Shown here: one piece after another, positions 15,441 through 23,160 of the stretch
How the letters are laid out: each line of letters begins with the position of its first letter
Numbering within the stretch: the first letter of the stretch is position 1
IMG/VR virus record: IMGVR_UViG_3300010397_000045
Span: 1-64,000 of that record
Source of the DNA: a virus
Strand: one strand, 5' to 3'
DNA: 64,000 nucleotides
Position numbers and translations under genes: made by a program
Notes under the pieces: generated by a model
What the model was told of the DNA's origin: nothing
Databases searched by the model: none
The model's input: the letters and a program-made list of their open reading frames with translations, nothing else

Positions 15441-16022
15441 TCACCCGTTCTCCGATGACGCGCCGTGAACCGTGCAGGCCGAATCCCTCACGAGCTTTCC
15501 ATCTTCGCTGTAGTAACAGCCCCAACTGCACTGACCTGTCGGACGCCTAATGCGATCATCGGCGGCTTTGGGTTCCACCAAGTAGGCATCGCCGTTGCTG
15601 TTGTAGGCGACTTTCGGTTGCTCGCTGGCTTTCTGAGCGTTCTGTCTGTTGGCGAATGCATCAGATAGGGCGTTCCAGAAGCGCTCGCCCTTGCCTTCGA
15701 TGACATGGACGCTATGCCACCCGGGCTCTTTCGGTTCCAAGCAAGCGAGGACCTCGGCAAGTGCAGATTCGGCAGCGGCCAATCTGGTCTGTACGTTCAC
15801 GGGGATGGCTACGAACTGACTGGTGCAGTTTGGGCAGATCACCATGTCGTTGTTCGGCTCGCGTGGACCTAGGTTCGTCTCGGGAGCGGGCGATAAGTTC
15901 ATGAGTAGGTCGTACGCGGCGAGCAGATCATCAACGAGCGGATTTGCTGAAGGTATGGAAGCCGCGCGAAGGCGAAGCCGTTCCGCCAAGTCCTTCGCAT
16001 TTGAGGGAAGTTGCTCATTCAT
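15441..16022 (-). CDS. Hypothetical protein with CxxC motif
   Basis: 193 residues from the ATG at 16022. VICPNCTSQF is a single C-x-x-C; a second Cys group (CSWGCYY...C) lies near the C-terminus. N-terminal half helical (DLAERLRLRAASI). Overlaps the upstream gene by eight bases. Resembles general phage proteins that pair a helical start with a zinc ribbon; no function assigned. Confidence 0.65.
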   Translation of the reverse strand: MNEQLPSNAKDLAERLRLRAASIPSANPLVDDLLAAYDLLMNLSPAPETNLGPREPNNDMVICPNCTSQFVAIPVNVQTRLAAAESALAEVLACLEPKEPGWHSVHVIEGKGERFWNALSDAFANRQNAQKASEQPKVAYNSNGDAYLVEPKAADDRIRRPTGQCSWGCYYSEDGKLVRDSACTVHGASSENG

Positions 16023-16215
16023 AAATCCACCGTCCCCAATGCCAGCGAGGCCCATATATTTCGCGCATCGTTAACGACAATTTCCATGATCGATGTCGCG
16101 GGACACTTACTACGTGAACATTCCGTACCGTCCCGTTGATCGGCTTGCCTCGCACGTTGATCAGCTTGCCTCGCACGCTGATAGCGCGCGCTTCCGATGT
16201 CCGAGCGACTGTCAT
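16015..16215 (-). CDS. Small basic protein containing an internal repeat
   Basis: 66 residues from an ATG at 16215 that overlaps the stop of the membrane micro-ORF (ATGA). Residues around 14-28 read VRGKLIN VRGKPIN because of a 21-base tandem repeat. Basic and Trp-rich C-terminus. Function unknown. Confidence 0.55.
   Translation of the reverse strand: MTVARTSEARAISVRGKLINVRGKPINGTVRNVHVVSVPRHRSWKLSLTMREIYGPRWHWGRWIYE
16135..16182. repeat. 21-bp tandem repeat, two copies plus partial
   Basis: Copies at 16135-16155 and 16156-16176 differ at one base, followed by a partial copy. In frame within the small basic protein gene. Confidence 0.85.
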
Positions 16216-16310
16216 AGGCGCCACCTCGATTTGAACCATAGAACAGTTACCACGGCGAAAATTCCCATGCTGATCCAACCGACAATTAGACCTTGATGAT
16301 ATGGAGTCAT
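16212..16310 (-). CDS. 32-residue membrane microprotein
   Basis: ATGA overlaps at both ends. The product MTPYHQGLIVGWISMGIFAV continues into VVTVLWF and a basic tail, a single transmembrane helix with positive-inside topology. Fits the gap exactly, which argues that it is translated. Role unknown. Confidence 0.55.
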   Translation of the reverse strand: MTPYHQGLIVGWISMGIFAVVTVLWFKSRWRL

Positions 16311-16516
16311 GACGACCACGAATGCTCGACTACCCGAGGTGCCCCGCTTGCGAACTTCATTTCTGCAACGACTTTCTCAGCATCGGCGCGAGTCGGGAAT
16401 TGCTCGGCATGGTTGGGATTGCTACACCAATCACCGGGACCGCAATAATACATGGGGGCGAACCGGGCTTCGATCAGCCACCAAGACCCATTTTCAGGTT
16501 GTGTAAATCTACCCAT
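16307..16516 (-). CDS. Small hypothetical protein
   Basis: 69 residues starting MGRFTQPENGSWWLIEARFA, with CGPGDWC and a C-terminal helix FPTRADAEKVVAEMKF. This layout resembles short phage proteins with a DUF-like A-x-x-x-A helix. Start chosen at 16516, after a GGAGAAC ribosome site. Confidence 0.65.
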   Translation of the reverse strand: MGRFTQPENGSWWLIEARFAPMYYCGPGDWCSNPNHAEQFPTRADAEKVVAEMKFASGAPRVVEHSWSS

Positions 16517-16558
16517 AGTTGTTGTTCTCCTGGCAGCATTCAAAATGTGTTTCAGACG

Positions 16559-16798
16559 TCATGAGTTCAACCTCACATTACGTGTTGGCCCGTCATAGTG
16601 AGCCCGGCGCACGGCCCTCAGCATCCGGCGCGCCTCGGAGCCCTCCATGTTGGTGAAGGTGGTTATGCGGCTGCCACCATGGGGCGCCGCTGCCATCACG
16701 AATGCGATGCCGTCCGCGAAGGTGTTGGAGGCGAGCTTTTCGACCGCGGTCGCGAACTCAACCCACTTCTTCTCATCTACCAGCAGTTCATTACCCAT
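16559..16798 (-). CDS. Hypothetical protein
   Basis: 79 residues, alpha/beta, with RRMLRAVRRAHYDGP near the end. Three bases separate it from the primase-helicase gene. Not recognised. Confidence 0.7.
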   Translation of the reverse strand: MGNELLVDEKKWVEFATAVEKLASNTFADGIAFVMAAAPHGGSRITTFTNMEGSEARRMLRAVRRAHYDGPTRNVRLNS

Positions 16799-16801
16799 TA
16801 T

Positions 16802-18805
16802 CTACTCCAGTGTGTTAGTTACAGTTGAGTCCATATGCGCGCTGCGCTCGGCATGGGATGCGCGCTCCCACTTATCGACATTGCGCATGGCGAACAGGAC
16901 GTCGATGACACCCCTCTTGCAGCGTGTTTTGGACAACTGTTTTATGTTGGGGTTACGCCGCAATGCGCGCGCCACTGCCACCAATGAAAACTCGCTTCTA
17001 GGGTTGTGCACCTGTAATAACGAGGTCAACTCTTTTACTGTCCACAGGTCGCGCTTCGACCCCATCACATAACCATCGAAGCCACCAACTAACTCACGCA
17101 CGGCGTAATCGATGAAAGAACCCGAGATGCCGATCATCCACGCTTTGGCGTCGGTCATGGGCGCAGCCCCGCGTGGGTCAAAGCCGTTCGTGTTGATATG
17201 TAACAGGTAGTCGAAGATCGCCGCGGCATTGGTTTTGTTCTTGAACCACGGATCGTAGTTCTGCGTATACCAGGCTTCAGGGTGTATCTGGTCCGATATC
17301 TCCCATACGAACCAGCGGCGGTCCTTGGCGTCGAGCGATAGCGCGTCGGGGTTGTTGGTAGTGAGGTAGATGTTGGCGCAGTCGCGCAGCTCGTATTCCA
17401 CCTGAAACTTCGCATTGATCGTTACATACTCCTGGGTGATGAGGTTGTTGAGGAACGCCACGTCCTCGCGCTTATCGCGCCCGGTTACCTCATCTCCCAG
17501 TATGAACTGCTTGTGCTTGGCCCACTCGTTGAACGAGTCGTGTATGTTCTGCGCTCTTATCCCCTTGAAGTTGTCCCCGTAGATGGGCCGCATCGTCTCG
17601 GCAAGGAGCGACTTGCCGACACCCTGCATGGTGGAGAACATCAACACACCGGTATAGAGCTTGACACCGGGATGTTGTAATGGGTAAGCTAGCCATTGGA
17701 GAAACCATTTGCGGTATCTACCATCTACATCAGCATGAAACACCTGGTCCAGAAGCTCCATGAAAGGGGTAACATCACCTTTTGCAGGTTTAACACCCCA
17801 ACCCTTCCATACGTTGAAAGATCCGTCTGGTGGTGTTTCGGGTTGGCCTGGTGCGTACACCAGTGATTTAGCCGTGCGTTTACCAGGCCACTTGGACCAT
17901 TCTATAAATGTGTTGACCTGCTTCTGTTTGCCGTCCATGTCATACTTAACCATCGTACGATCCCCATAAGCGATCGTGGCAAGTGTCTGGAGCTTCGAAT
18001 ACAACGTACGGCTGGGCAGGTGATACACAGCTACCTTGTCGGTTATAATACACAACTCTTTGTTCAGATTCTCCAAAGCCACCAGATCATCGAACGGAAC
18101 CGGTACCAGTTTATCAAAAGCCTCCCGGCCATTGGCGACCAGGTAGTCGTCGAGCCCGGCCTTCTCACCCGCCTTTAACGATGGCAGTCGTACGGCGAAT
18201 GGATGGCCACCATGATGACGTATTACACGTGCCAGTGCGTGCAGGGCATTATCAACATGGGGGTTGGGTACGGCATCATTGTCGAAACAGATCAGGATGC
18301 GGCGACCGTTCATGAAAGGCACCAGGCTATCAATCAACGTATGTTTCTGTCCTCGAGAGCCCCAACTCCATACACCGCCCAACCCTATACACGGCAGACG
18401 TAGAAACTTGACAGCAGCAGCAGCTTTCTTCTCTCCTTCTGTAATGATGAGGTCAACCTTGGGGTCTGCTTTGACGTCGGCCCAAGTCCATTTACCGGCA
18501 CACAGTGTTGGTGGTGGGAAATAAGCGTGCACCCCTGTGCCCTTGGGTTGGGTGTACTTCCACAATTTACCGGTGCCTTTGTCAACAACCTCATCCGTGA
18601 ATTTGTAGCGTGAAAAACAATTGACTTTACCCGTAAGGTCGAAATAGGGGATCTCGTACCCGGCAGCCTCCTGTTTTACGAGTTTCTTCATGGATGTCGG
18701 GGTCACCGGTCGTACACACATGTGCTTGGCATCCTTGGAATCCAGACCGGACCTGCTTAGATCCTTTAACATGGACTCGTAGACGGCCTGCTCGACGACG
18801 GTCAT
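16802..18805 (-). CDS. Primase-helicase (TOPRIM DUF3854-like plus SF3/DUF5906-like)
   Basis: 667 residues. The N-terminal half has LIITEGEKKA (119-128) and LICFDNDA (171-178), the Glu and D-x-D of a TOPRIM fold as in DUF3854 primases. The C-terminal half has MQGVGKSLLAET with Walker A GVGKS (395-399), FILGDEVTG (Walker B) and LTTNNPDALSLDAKDRRW (sensor and arginine-finger region), typical of SF3-type phage helicases. It should prime and unwind DNA for the family A polymerase. It is the second gene of the leftward operon, close to the putative origin. Confidence 0.92.
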   Translation of the reverse strand: MTVVEQAVYESMLKDLSRSGLDSKDAKHMCVRPVTPTSMKKLVKQEAAGYEIPYFDLTGKVNCFSRYKFTDEVVDKGTGKLWKYTQPKGTGVHAYFPPPTLCAGKWTWADVKADPKVDLIITEGEKKAAAAVKFLRLPCIGLGGVWSWGSRGQKHTLIDSLVPFMNGRRILICFDNDAVPNPHVDNALHALARVIRHHGGHPFAVRLPSLKAGEKAGLDDYLVANGREAFDKLVPVPFDDLVALENLNKELCIITDKVAVYHLPSRTLYSKLQTLATIAYGDRTMVKYDMDGKQKQVNTFIEWSKWPGKRTAKSLVYAPGQPETPPDGSFNVWKGWGVKPAKGDVTPFMELLDQVFHADVDGRYRKWFLQWLAYPLQHPGVKLYTGVLMFSTMQGVGKSLLAETMRPIYGDNFKGIRAQNIHDSFNEWAKHKQFILGDEVTGRDKREDVAFLNNLITQEYVTINAKFQVEYELRDCANIYLTTNNPDALSLDAKDRRWFVWEISDQIHPEAWYTQNYDPWFKNKTNAAAIFDYLLHINTNGFDPRGAAPMTDAKAWMIGISGSFIDYAVRELVGGFDGYVMGSKRDLWTVKELTSLLQVHNPRSEFSLVAVARALRRNPNIKQLSKTRCKRGVIDVLFAMRNVDKWERASHAERSAHMDSTVTNTLE

Positions 18806-19062
18806 TGATAAACCCTCGTCTCATCCTGAGATGCGTTCACAAGAGCTTCACGTATGTCGTCTATTGTTATAGGCGCTTCTGATGCTATCATGCATACCAA
18901 CCCTACAGGAAGCAGCGCCAGGACCATCTGATGTGTGGCGGTGCATTTCTGTTCTTCGACCCATTCACTGATGCATGGGGGACAGTCTTGCGGATCTATA
19001 CGCTCGACACATCGCAGGAGTTCCTGCGGCGTCATTTGCTCGAATACGGTCATGTCAGACAC
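18802..19062 (-). CDS. First leftward gene, hypothetical
   Basis: 86 residues, starting MSDMTVFEQMTPQELLRCVE, with DPQDCPPCISEW and another Cys. The middle (MVLALLPVGLVCMIASEAP) is hydrophobic and could span a membrane. ATGA-coupled to the primase-helicase. As the first gene after the structured leader it may be expressed earliest. Function unknown. Confidence 0.7.
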   Translation of the reverse strand: MSDMTVFEQMTPQELLRCVERIDPQDCPPCISEWVEEQKCTATHQMVLALLPVGLVCMIASEAPITIDDIREALVNASQDETRVYQ

Positions 19063-19087
19063 CCTCGCCGTATGTTGTAGTAGGCGA

Positions 19088-19178
19088 CGCGAGGGCCTGT
19101 TGCTGTTTCAAGAGGTAGGGCTTCCAGATGGTGAGGGACACCACCTGGTACCAGGAAACCCAACGCGAAGCCCTCGCG
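19088..19178 (-). promoter_or_regulatory. Structured leader RNA of the leftward operon
   Basis: On the minus strand a nine-base perfect inverted repeat (19170-19178 with 19088-19096) encloses a ten-pair hairpin (19139-19148 with 19124-19133, five-base loop, one G-U on the minus RNA). The 5' arm can alternatively pair AGGGCTT (19174-19168) with AAGCCCT (19123-19117). The two pairings share bases and exclude each other, as in attenuators or riboswitch-like leaders. It ends 26 bases before the first leftward ATG. No known riboswitch consensus recognised. Confidence 0.55.
19144..19155. repeat. 12-bp perfect palindrome
   Basis: CCTGGTACCAGG inside the leader; it could be an operator on DNA or a further alternative hairpin in the RNA. 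Confidence 0.7.
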
Positions 19179-19204
19179 CCAGTCCGAACCCTAGCAAAAA
19201 ATCT

Positions 19205-19565
19205 AAGTGAAGTAAATAGTTAGAGTGTTTTCGTCATCGACTTAAAACAAAAGTTTAACTTTAATAAAATAGTTTAAGCTGTGTTGCGTGTGTCGAATTC
19301 GGCCTCCCCTTACTTATATAGGCTACTAAACTTTATTTTCTTATCTTTAACTCTCCTATTAGTCCTAGAAAAAGGAACCACAACACACAAACGATAGATT
19401 AGATCTATAAATATCGGCGTTTGCTCTGTGTGTTCATTTTTTAAAAACGCCTAAAAAGAACCCACAACACACCCCCTAAAACGCTGTTTCGTGCGGTAAA
19501 TACCGGTATTTCGCCCCCGAAAAACTCGTCCCACAACATCGTTGATAACTCAACTATTAGTTTAA
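19205..19565. other. AT-rich divergent control region, candidate origin/operators
   Basis: About 360 bases without a gene, markedly more AT-rich than the rest. It holds CCACAACA at 19379, 19462 and 19531 on the plus strand, related inverted copies (GTGTTGCGTG at 19281; TGTGTGTT at 19427), repeated AGTTTAA words, and a 14-base palindrome. It separates the leftward and rightward operons and lies next to the primase-helicase operon. Iteron-like repeats plus AT richness suggest an origin or regulator-binding array; neither is proved. Confidence 0.5.
19498..19511. promoter_or_regulatory. 14-bp perfect palindrome, candidate operator
   Basis: AAATACCGGTATTT reads identically on both strands, the size of a dimeric HTH-protein site, about 60 bases upstream of the rightward promoter. 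No repressor gene was found in the window. Confidence 0.45.
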
Positions 19566-19568
19566 GTT

Positions 19569-19597
19569 TTGCAAAGCAGCCCGATGCGTGCTAGAGT
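19569..19597 (+). promoter_or_regulatory. Rightward sigma70-like promoter
   Basis: TTGCAA (19569-19574), 17-base spacer, TAGAGT (19592-19597) with an extended TG one base ahead of the -10. Best candidate for the start of the rightward transcript. Confidence 0.5.
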
Positions 19598-19619
19598 GGC
19601 TCCCGCAGATACCCCCGTT

Positions 19620-19652
19620 ACGGGCGGCCTCGAGAGGGGTTGCCCGTTTTTT
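19620..19652 (+). terminator. Rho-independent terminator/attenuator in the rightward leader
   Basis: ACGGGC (19620-19625) pairs with GCCCGT (19642-19647); an inner CCTC/GAGG extends the hairpin; TTTTTT follows. It lies between the promoter and the ATG at 19666, with the ribosome site directly after the U tract, so transcription of the virion operon would need read-through. Confidence 0.7.
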
Positions 19653-19665
19653 CGATGGAGTTGAA

Positions 19666-20112
19666 ATGGGTAGGGGCAATCCGGTCACGGCAACGTTGGA
19701 TGCGTTGTCAGGTTTCAAAGTTCGTGGGAGTCTACCAGCGGACCTAATACCAACTGACAGAATAATTCAACGTTGGTATGTGTCAGTTACAGGGTTTCTG
19801 CCATCGGAGCGTTGGGATGAAGCGCGCAAAGCAAAGCTATCACCACTCAATGATACGCTGTCTATCATTGTTGATCAGATAATAGCCAGGGCTCCCGAAC
19901 GCAGGAATGAAATTATCTGGGCCTGGTACGGAACGCCTGCCCCAACGCGCATCATTGCCGAGGAACTCGGGGTATCGTCCTCGATGTTGAAGCTCGAGCT
20001 TCACAGTACTTTGCAGTATATGTTGCTGAAATTCAAGACAAATGGGCACCCGGAGCTGCTGCGGCTCCTCCTGGTGCATGCGCGGGAGGCTTTACAGGAG
20101 CCTGGCCGTTAG
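19666..20112 (+). CDS. HTH protein, candidate late regulator/antiterminator
   Basis: 148 residues. The ATG at 19666 follows GGAG; the longer frame would read through the terminator. C-terminal WYGTPAPTRIIAEELGVSSS then MLKLELHSTLQYML is a sigma-region-4-like helix-turn-helix. Phage late regulators (Q-like, ArpU/RinA-like) often have this layout and precede the small terminase, as here. A role in passing the terminator upstream is attractive but inferred. Confidence 0.65.
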   Translation: MGRGNPVTATLDALSGFKVRGSLPADLIPTDRIIQRWYVSVTGFLPSERWDEARKAKLSPLNDTLSIIVDQIIARAPERRNEIIWAWYGTPAPTRIIAEELGVSSSMLKLELHSTLQYMLLKFKTNGHPELLRLLLVHAREALQEPGR

Positions 20113-20190
20113 GGTATAAACCTGCGGCAAGATGCCCCATCCGTGCGTGTTGGGGAATGAAGCAACACATTTCACGAGTGGAATCATTAC

Positions 20191-20646
20191 GTGCCGAGAG
20201 CCAACACCAACGCAACACCACCTGTTAGTATGCGGGTTCCATTGACCTATCGACAGTCGGAGGCGGCGCGAAGGGCGATCAAAGCGGGAGCATTGATTCG
20301 ACGACTTCAATCGTTCGCGCTCAACGAAATGGTCATGGCAACCAACGGCAACGGGCGAGGCCGTGGTAAGTTGGTTCCTGTTGACATGAGCGCTGAGCAG
20401 GTTCGCGCGGCGTTTGGTTTGCTCGCGAAAGTTTTGCCCGACGTCAACCGTGTTGAATTGGCTGGCGGCGAGGACATCGGCAAGAACGCTGCCGCGATCG
20501 ATGCCACGCAGCGCATTGTTGATATGTTTGACAACACGATGTCCCCCGTGCAGGCATCAATGGAATATCAACGGCTGATGCACGAAGCCGCGCCGCTCGA
20601 GCAAGCAAAGCTCCCGGCGCCGCCGCTCGAGGGAGAGTTGGTTTGA
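20191..20646 (+). CDS. terS: Terminase small subunit (probable)
   Basis: 151 residues. N-terminal VPLTYRQSEAARRAIKAGAL could be a DNA-binding helix pair, followed by a long helical oligomerisation region and a Pro-rich end, as in small terminases. Position just before the large subunit supports the call. GTG start at 20191; an ATG at 20230 is the alternative. DNA recognition specificity cannot be read. Confidence 0.65.
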   Translation: MPRANTNATPPVSMRVPLTYRQSEAARRAIKAGALIRRLQSFALNEMVMATNGNGRGRGKLVPVDMSAEQVRAAFGLLAKVLPDVNRVELAGGEDIGKNAAAIDATQRIVDMFDNTMSPVQASMEYQRLMHEAAPLEQAKLPAPPLEGELV

Positions 20647-20714
20647 ACGTCGACAAAGTGTTGTATTGGCTGTTGTTGATCCTAGCCGCCGTTTACATTG
20701 GTATGATTATTTGA
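20643..20714 (+). CDS. 23-residue transmembrane microprotein, TTG start
   Basis: TTG overlaps the small-terminase stop (TTGA). After three polar residues the product is one hydrophobic helix, KVLYWLLLILAAVYIGMII. The exact fit between stops suggests translation by termination-reinitiation. Confidence 0.45.
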   Translation: MNVDKVLYWLLLILAAVYIGMII

Positions 20715-20791
20715 ACGCCGTGAAGCCCCGCTACCGCTTCATTGCGAGATATAACATGTGGCTGCTTGCGCTGAGCGCTACTGATGAGTGA
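20711..20791 (+). CDS. 26-residue micro-ORF, TTG start
   Basis: Again a TTGA overlap with the previous micro-ORF and an eight-base overlap with the next gene. The product has a basic start (KPRYRFIARYN) and a hydrophobic end (MWLLALSATDE). Confidence 0.4.
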   Translation: MNAVKPRYRFIARYNMWLLALSATDE

Positions 20792-20978
20792 TCGGTGCCC
20801 GCGTTGTGGCGATTGGGTTATGGCGAAAGACCAGCGCGATCACTCATGCCGAACGGCGGAGGGAAAGAGCGTATTCACGAGCCAGCCGCTGGGTCCGGGG
20901 TACGTTTCGCCGGACGACTACGATGAATGGATCAAGCGATATATGCGAGGAGAGGCGAATGGCGAAACGAGGGGTTGA
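20784..20978 (+). CDS. Small zinc-finger-like protein
   Basis: 64 residues beginning MSDRCPRCGDWVMAKDQRDH, with a following SC: a C-x-x-C-x12-H-x-C site. Common miniprotein type in phages; may bind nucleic acid or another protein. Confidence 0.7.
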   Translation: MSDRCPRCGDWVMAKDQRDHSCRTAEGKSVFTSQPLGPGYVSPDDYDEWIKRYMRGEANGETRG

Positions 20979-21126
20979 ACTAGCACGTTGGATTGATTTG
21001 CACACCGGCGGCTCGGGGTTACACGGTGACGTGCTCGAAGCCTCTTGGGCCGTGGCGCGTGAGTTCCGAGTTCCCGGGCCTGGCGGACGTCATACCCCTT
21101 TGCCTATGTGGCTTAGACCTGGATGA
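20959..21126 (+). CDS. Hypothetical protein
   Basis: 55 residues starting MAKRGVELARWIDLHTGGSG. GAGGAGAGG precedes the ATG at 20959. Overlaps the previous gene by 20 bases and TerL by four. Not recognised. Confidence 0.65.
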   Translation: MAKRGVELARWIDLHTGGSGLHGDVLEASWAVAREFRVPGPGGRHTPLPMWLRPG

Positions 21127-22862
21127 ACGCCGCGGTACGCTTCCACACTGTTGAATCGACCAAAACCCACATCAAGGGCCAGGCGCGCACCGTCTATCTT
21201 CCCTTCGAGTTTGATTGGAAGAAGCCTGATTACAACGCGGTGTTCGAATGGCGGGTGCGCAAGCTGCTGCAGTTGCGCAAGGACCCCAAGCGCTTCACGG
21301 CGCTGCGCAACTGGTATGGCAACAACCCGGCACAGTTCATTGTTGATTGGGGTTGTACCTACGATCCACGCAACATAGAGCGTGGGTTGCCGGCGCTGTT
21401 ACCCTTCATCCTGTTCCCCAAACAGATCGAGTGGATCGACTGGGCGCTCGAGCGCTGGCGTGCGTCCGAGCCTGGACTCACGGAGAAGTCGCGTGACTGT
21501 GGCGTGAGCTGGTTGTTTATGGCGATGTCGTGCCATCTGTGCATTTATATTCCAGGCATGGCGATCGGTGTTGGAAGTGCCAAGGCTGATAAGGTGGATC
21601 GTTCAGATGATCCCGACTCGCTGTTCTTCAAGGCGCGGTTCTTCATGGATAACCTGCCACCTGAATTGCGTGGTGGGTACGATCCCAACAAGCACACCTC
21701 GTACATGCGAATGCGTTGGCCCAACACTAACGCCACGCTCACGGGTGAGGCGGGAGACAACATCGGGCGCGGCGGCCGCAAGTCGATCTATGGCATTGAT
21801 GAGGCAGCACACCTCGAGCACCCTGCGCTCGTCGAGTCGTCGCTGTTGTCTACAGCTAACTGTCGGCTTGACTTCTCGAGCGTCGCCGGCATGGCCAACC
21901 CCTTCGCGCAGAAGCGGCATTTAGGTAAGGTCAAGTTCTTCACCTTCCACTGGCGCGACGACCCGCGCAAGGACCAGGCGTGGTACGACAAGCTCGCAGC
22001 TTCCTCTGACTCCGTGGCCCTTGCTCAGGATGTTGACATCAACTATATGGCCTCCACAGCCGGCGCAGTCTTGCCTGCCGAGTGGGTCAACGCTGCCGTG
22101 GGTGCGGCCGAGCGGTTGGGTTACACACCTTCTGGAGTTAAGCGCGCAGGGCTTGATATCGCTGACCAAGGTCCGGCACTGAATGCGCTTGCTACCCGCC
22201 ATGGCTCGAGCCTGACACATCTGCGCCAATGGCCTGGCAGGCAGTCTGACATTTATCAGACTGCAGTCAACACGTTCAACTACTGCGATGATGATGGCGT
22301 CGCGCAGTTCTTCTACGATGCCGACGGTGTTGGTGCTGGCATGCGTGGTGATGCGCGTGTCATTAACGAGTCGCGCAGGTCCACGGGCGCGATCAACATC
22401 GAGGATTGCCCCTTCCATGGAGGCGCGGGTGTCGACGATCCCGAGGGTAAGATCACGGCAGGTGCCACGAGCGATCGCGGCGAGAGGACTAACAAGGAGT
22501 TCTTCCTCAACCTCAAGGCGCAGAGTTGGTGGACTATACGTAGGCGGTTGGGTAACACATTCAGGGCGGTTACAGGTTATGTATCAGGCAAAGGATCAGT
22601 GGACTTGGAACGTGGACAATACCGGTCGTTTGATGACCTGCTCGTTGTCGACCTGGATGACTGCCTATTCATATCTCCTGACCTTGATCTGTTACCTCAG
22701 CTATTGATGGAGTTGGTGCAACCGACCTACTCGCGCAACACCAACGGCAAGATCGTGATAGACAAGGCACCTGATGGCTCGGCATCTCCCAACCTGGCGG
22801 ACGCCGTTATGATCGCGTTCAACCCGTTGTTGGCGGTGTTGGATACATGGGGTAAGTTGTGA
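21123..22862 (+). CDS. terL: Terminase large subunit
   Basis: 579 residues. The motor domain has a Walker A variant EKSRDCGVSW (121-130; the lysine lies early, as in many phage terminases) and Walker B SIYGIDEAAHLEHP (221-234). The C-terminal RNaseH-like nuclease shows KRAGLDIADQG, FFYDADGVGAG and SPNLADAVMIAF with the catalytic aspartates. It translocates DNA into proheads through the portal and cuts the concatemer. Starts with an ATGA overlap. Confidence 0.95.
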   Translation: MNAAVRFHTVESTKTHIKGQARTVYLPFEFDWKKPDYNAVFEWRVRKLLQLRKDPKRFTALRNWYGNNPAQFIVDWGCTYDPRNIERGLPALLPFILFPKQIEWIDWALERWRASEPGLTEKSRDCGVSWLFMAMSCHLCIYIPGMAIGVGSAKADKVDRSDDPDSLFFKARFFMDNLPPELRGGYDPNKHTSYMRMRWPNTNATLTGEAGDNIGRGGRKSIYGIDEAAHLEHPALVESSLLSTANCRLDFSSVAGMANPFAQKRHLGKVKFFTFHWRDDPRKDQAWYDKLAASSDSVALAQDVDINYMASTAGAVLPAEWVNAAVGAAERLGYTPSGVKRAGLDIADQGPALNALATRHGSSLTHLRQWPGRQSDIYQTAVNTFNYCDDDGVAQFFYDADGVGAGMRGDARVINESRRSTGAINIEDCPFHGGAGVDDPEGKITAGATSDRGERTNKEFFLNLKAQSWWTIRRRLGNTFRAVTGYVSGKGSVDLERGQYRSFDDLLVVDLDDCLFISPDLDLLPQLLMELVQPTYSRNTNGKIVIDKAPDGSASPNLADAVMIAFNPLLAVLDTWGKL

Positions 22863-22963
22863 GTTGCTTTATTGTTGGTTTCGTAGGTGCTTTCACTGGT
22901 GTTGTTCTTGGGTTCATAACACCGTATATCTGGAGTAAGGTGAAAAGTGTGGTGAAGTTATGA
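22859..22963 (+). CDS. 34-residue membrane microprotein
   Basis: GTG start overlapping the TerL stop (GTGA), ATGA overlap at its end. CFIVGFVGAFTGVVLGFITP is a transmembrane helix followed by a basic tail. Role unknown. Confidence 0.5.
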   Translation: MSCFIVGFVGAFTGVVLGFITPYIWSKVKSVVKL

Positions 22964-23160
22964 TCAGTCGAAAGAGTTCGCGCAGACCGAGAGGTCCGAT
23001 AGTCGTGTTGCCTGATGGTTTCACGGCCCGCGGTTTGACGGAGCCGCAGATGGATGAGTTCTTTGCCACGGTCGACGCCATGCGCCGACGACGTACTGAG
23101 CGCGCAATAACGAGGTATCATCATGATCAGGGGTGTGCGACGTCACATGGAAGGCCCTAA
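22960..23160 (+). CDS. Small protein, first of a tandem pair
   Basis: 66 residues. Basic start, then ARGLTEPQMDEFFATVDAMR and RRRTERA. The next gene carries a related segment, so the two look like a local duplication. Function unknown. Confidence 0.6.
   Translation: MISRKSSRRPRGPIVVLPDGFTARGLTEPQMDEFFATVDAMRRRRTERAITRYHHDQGCATSHGRP

Noticed and set aside
19588-19665. Upstream extension of the HTH gene
   Set aside because: It would translate through the promoter and terminator hairpin; the ATG at 19666 has a proper ribosome site.
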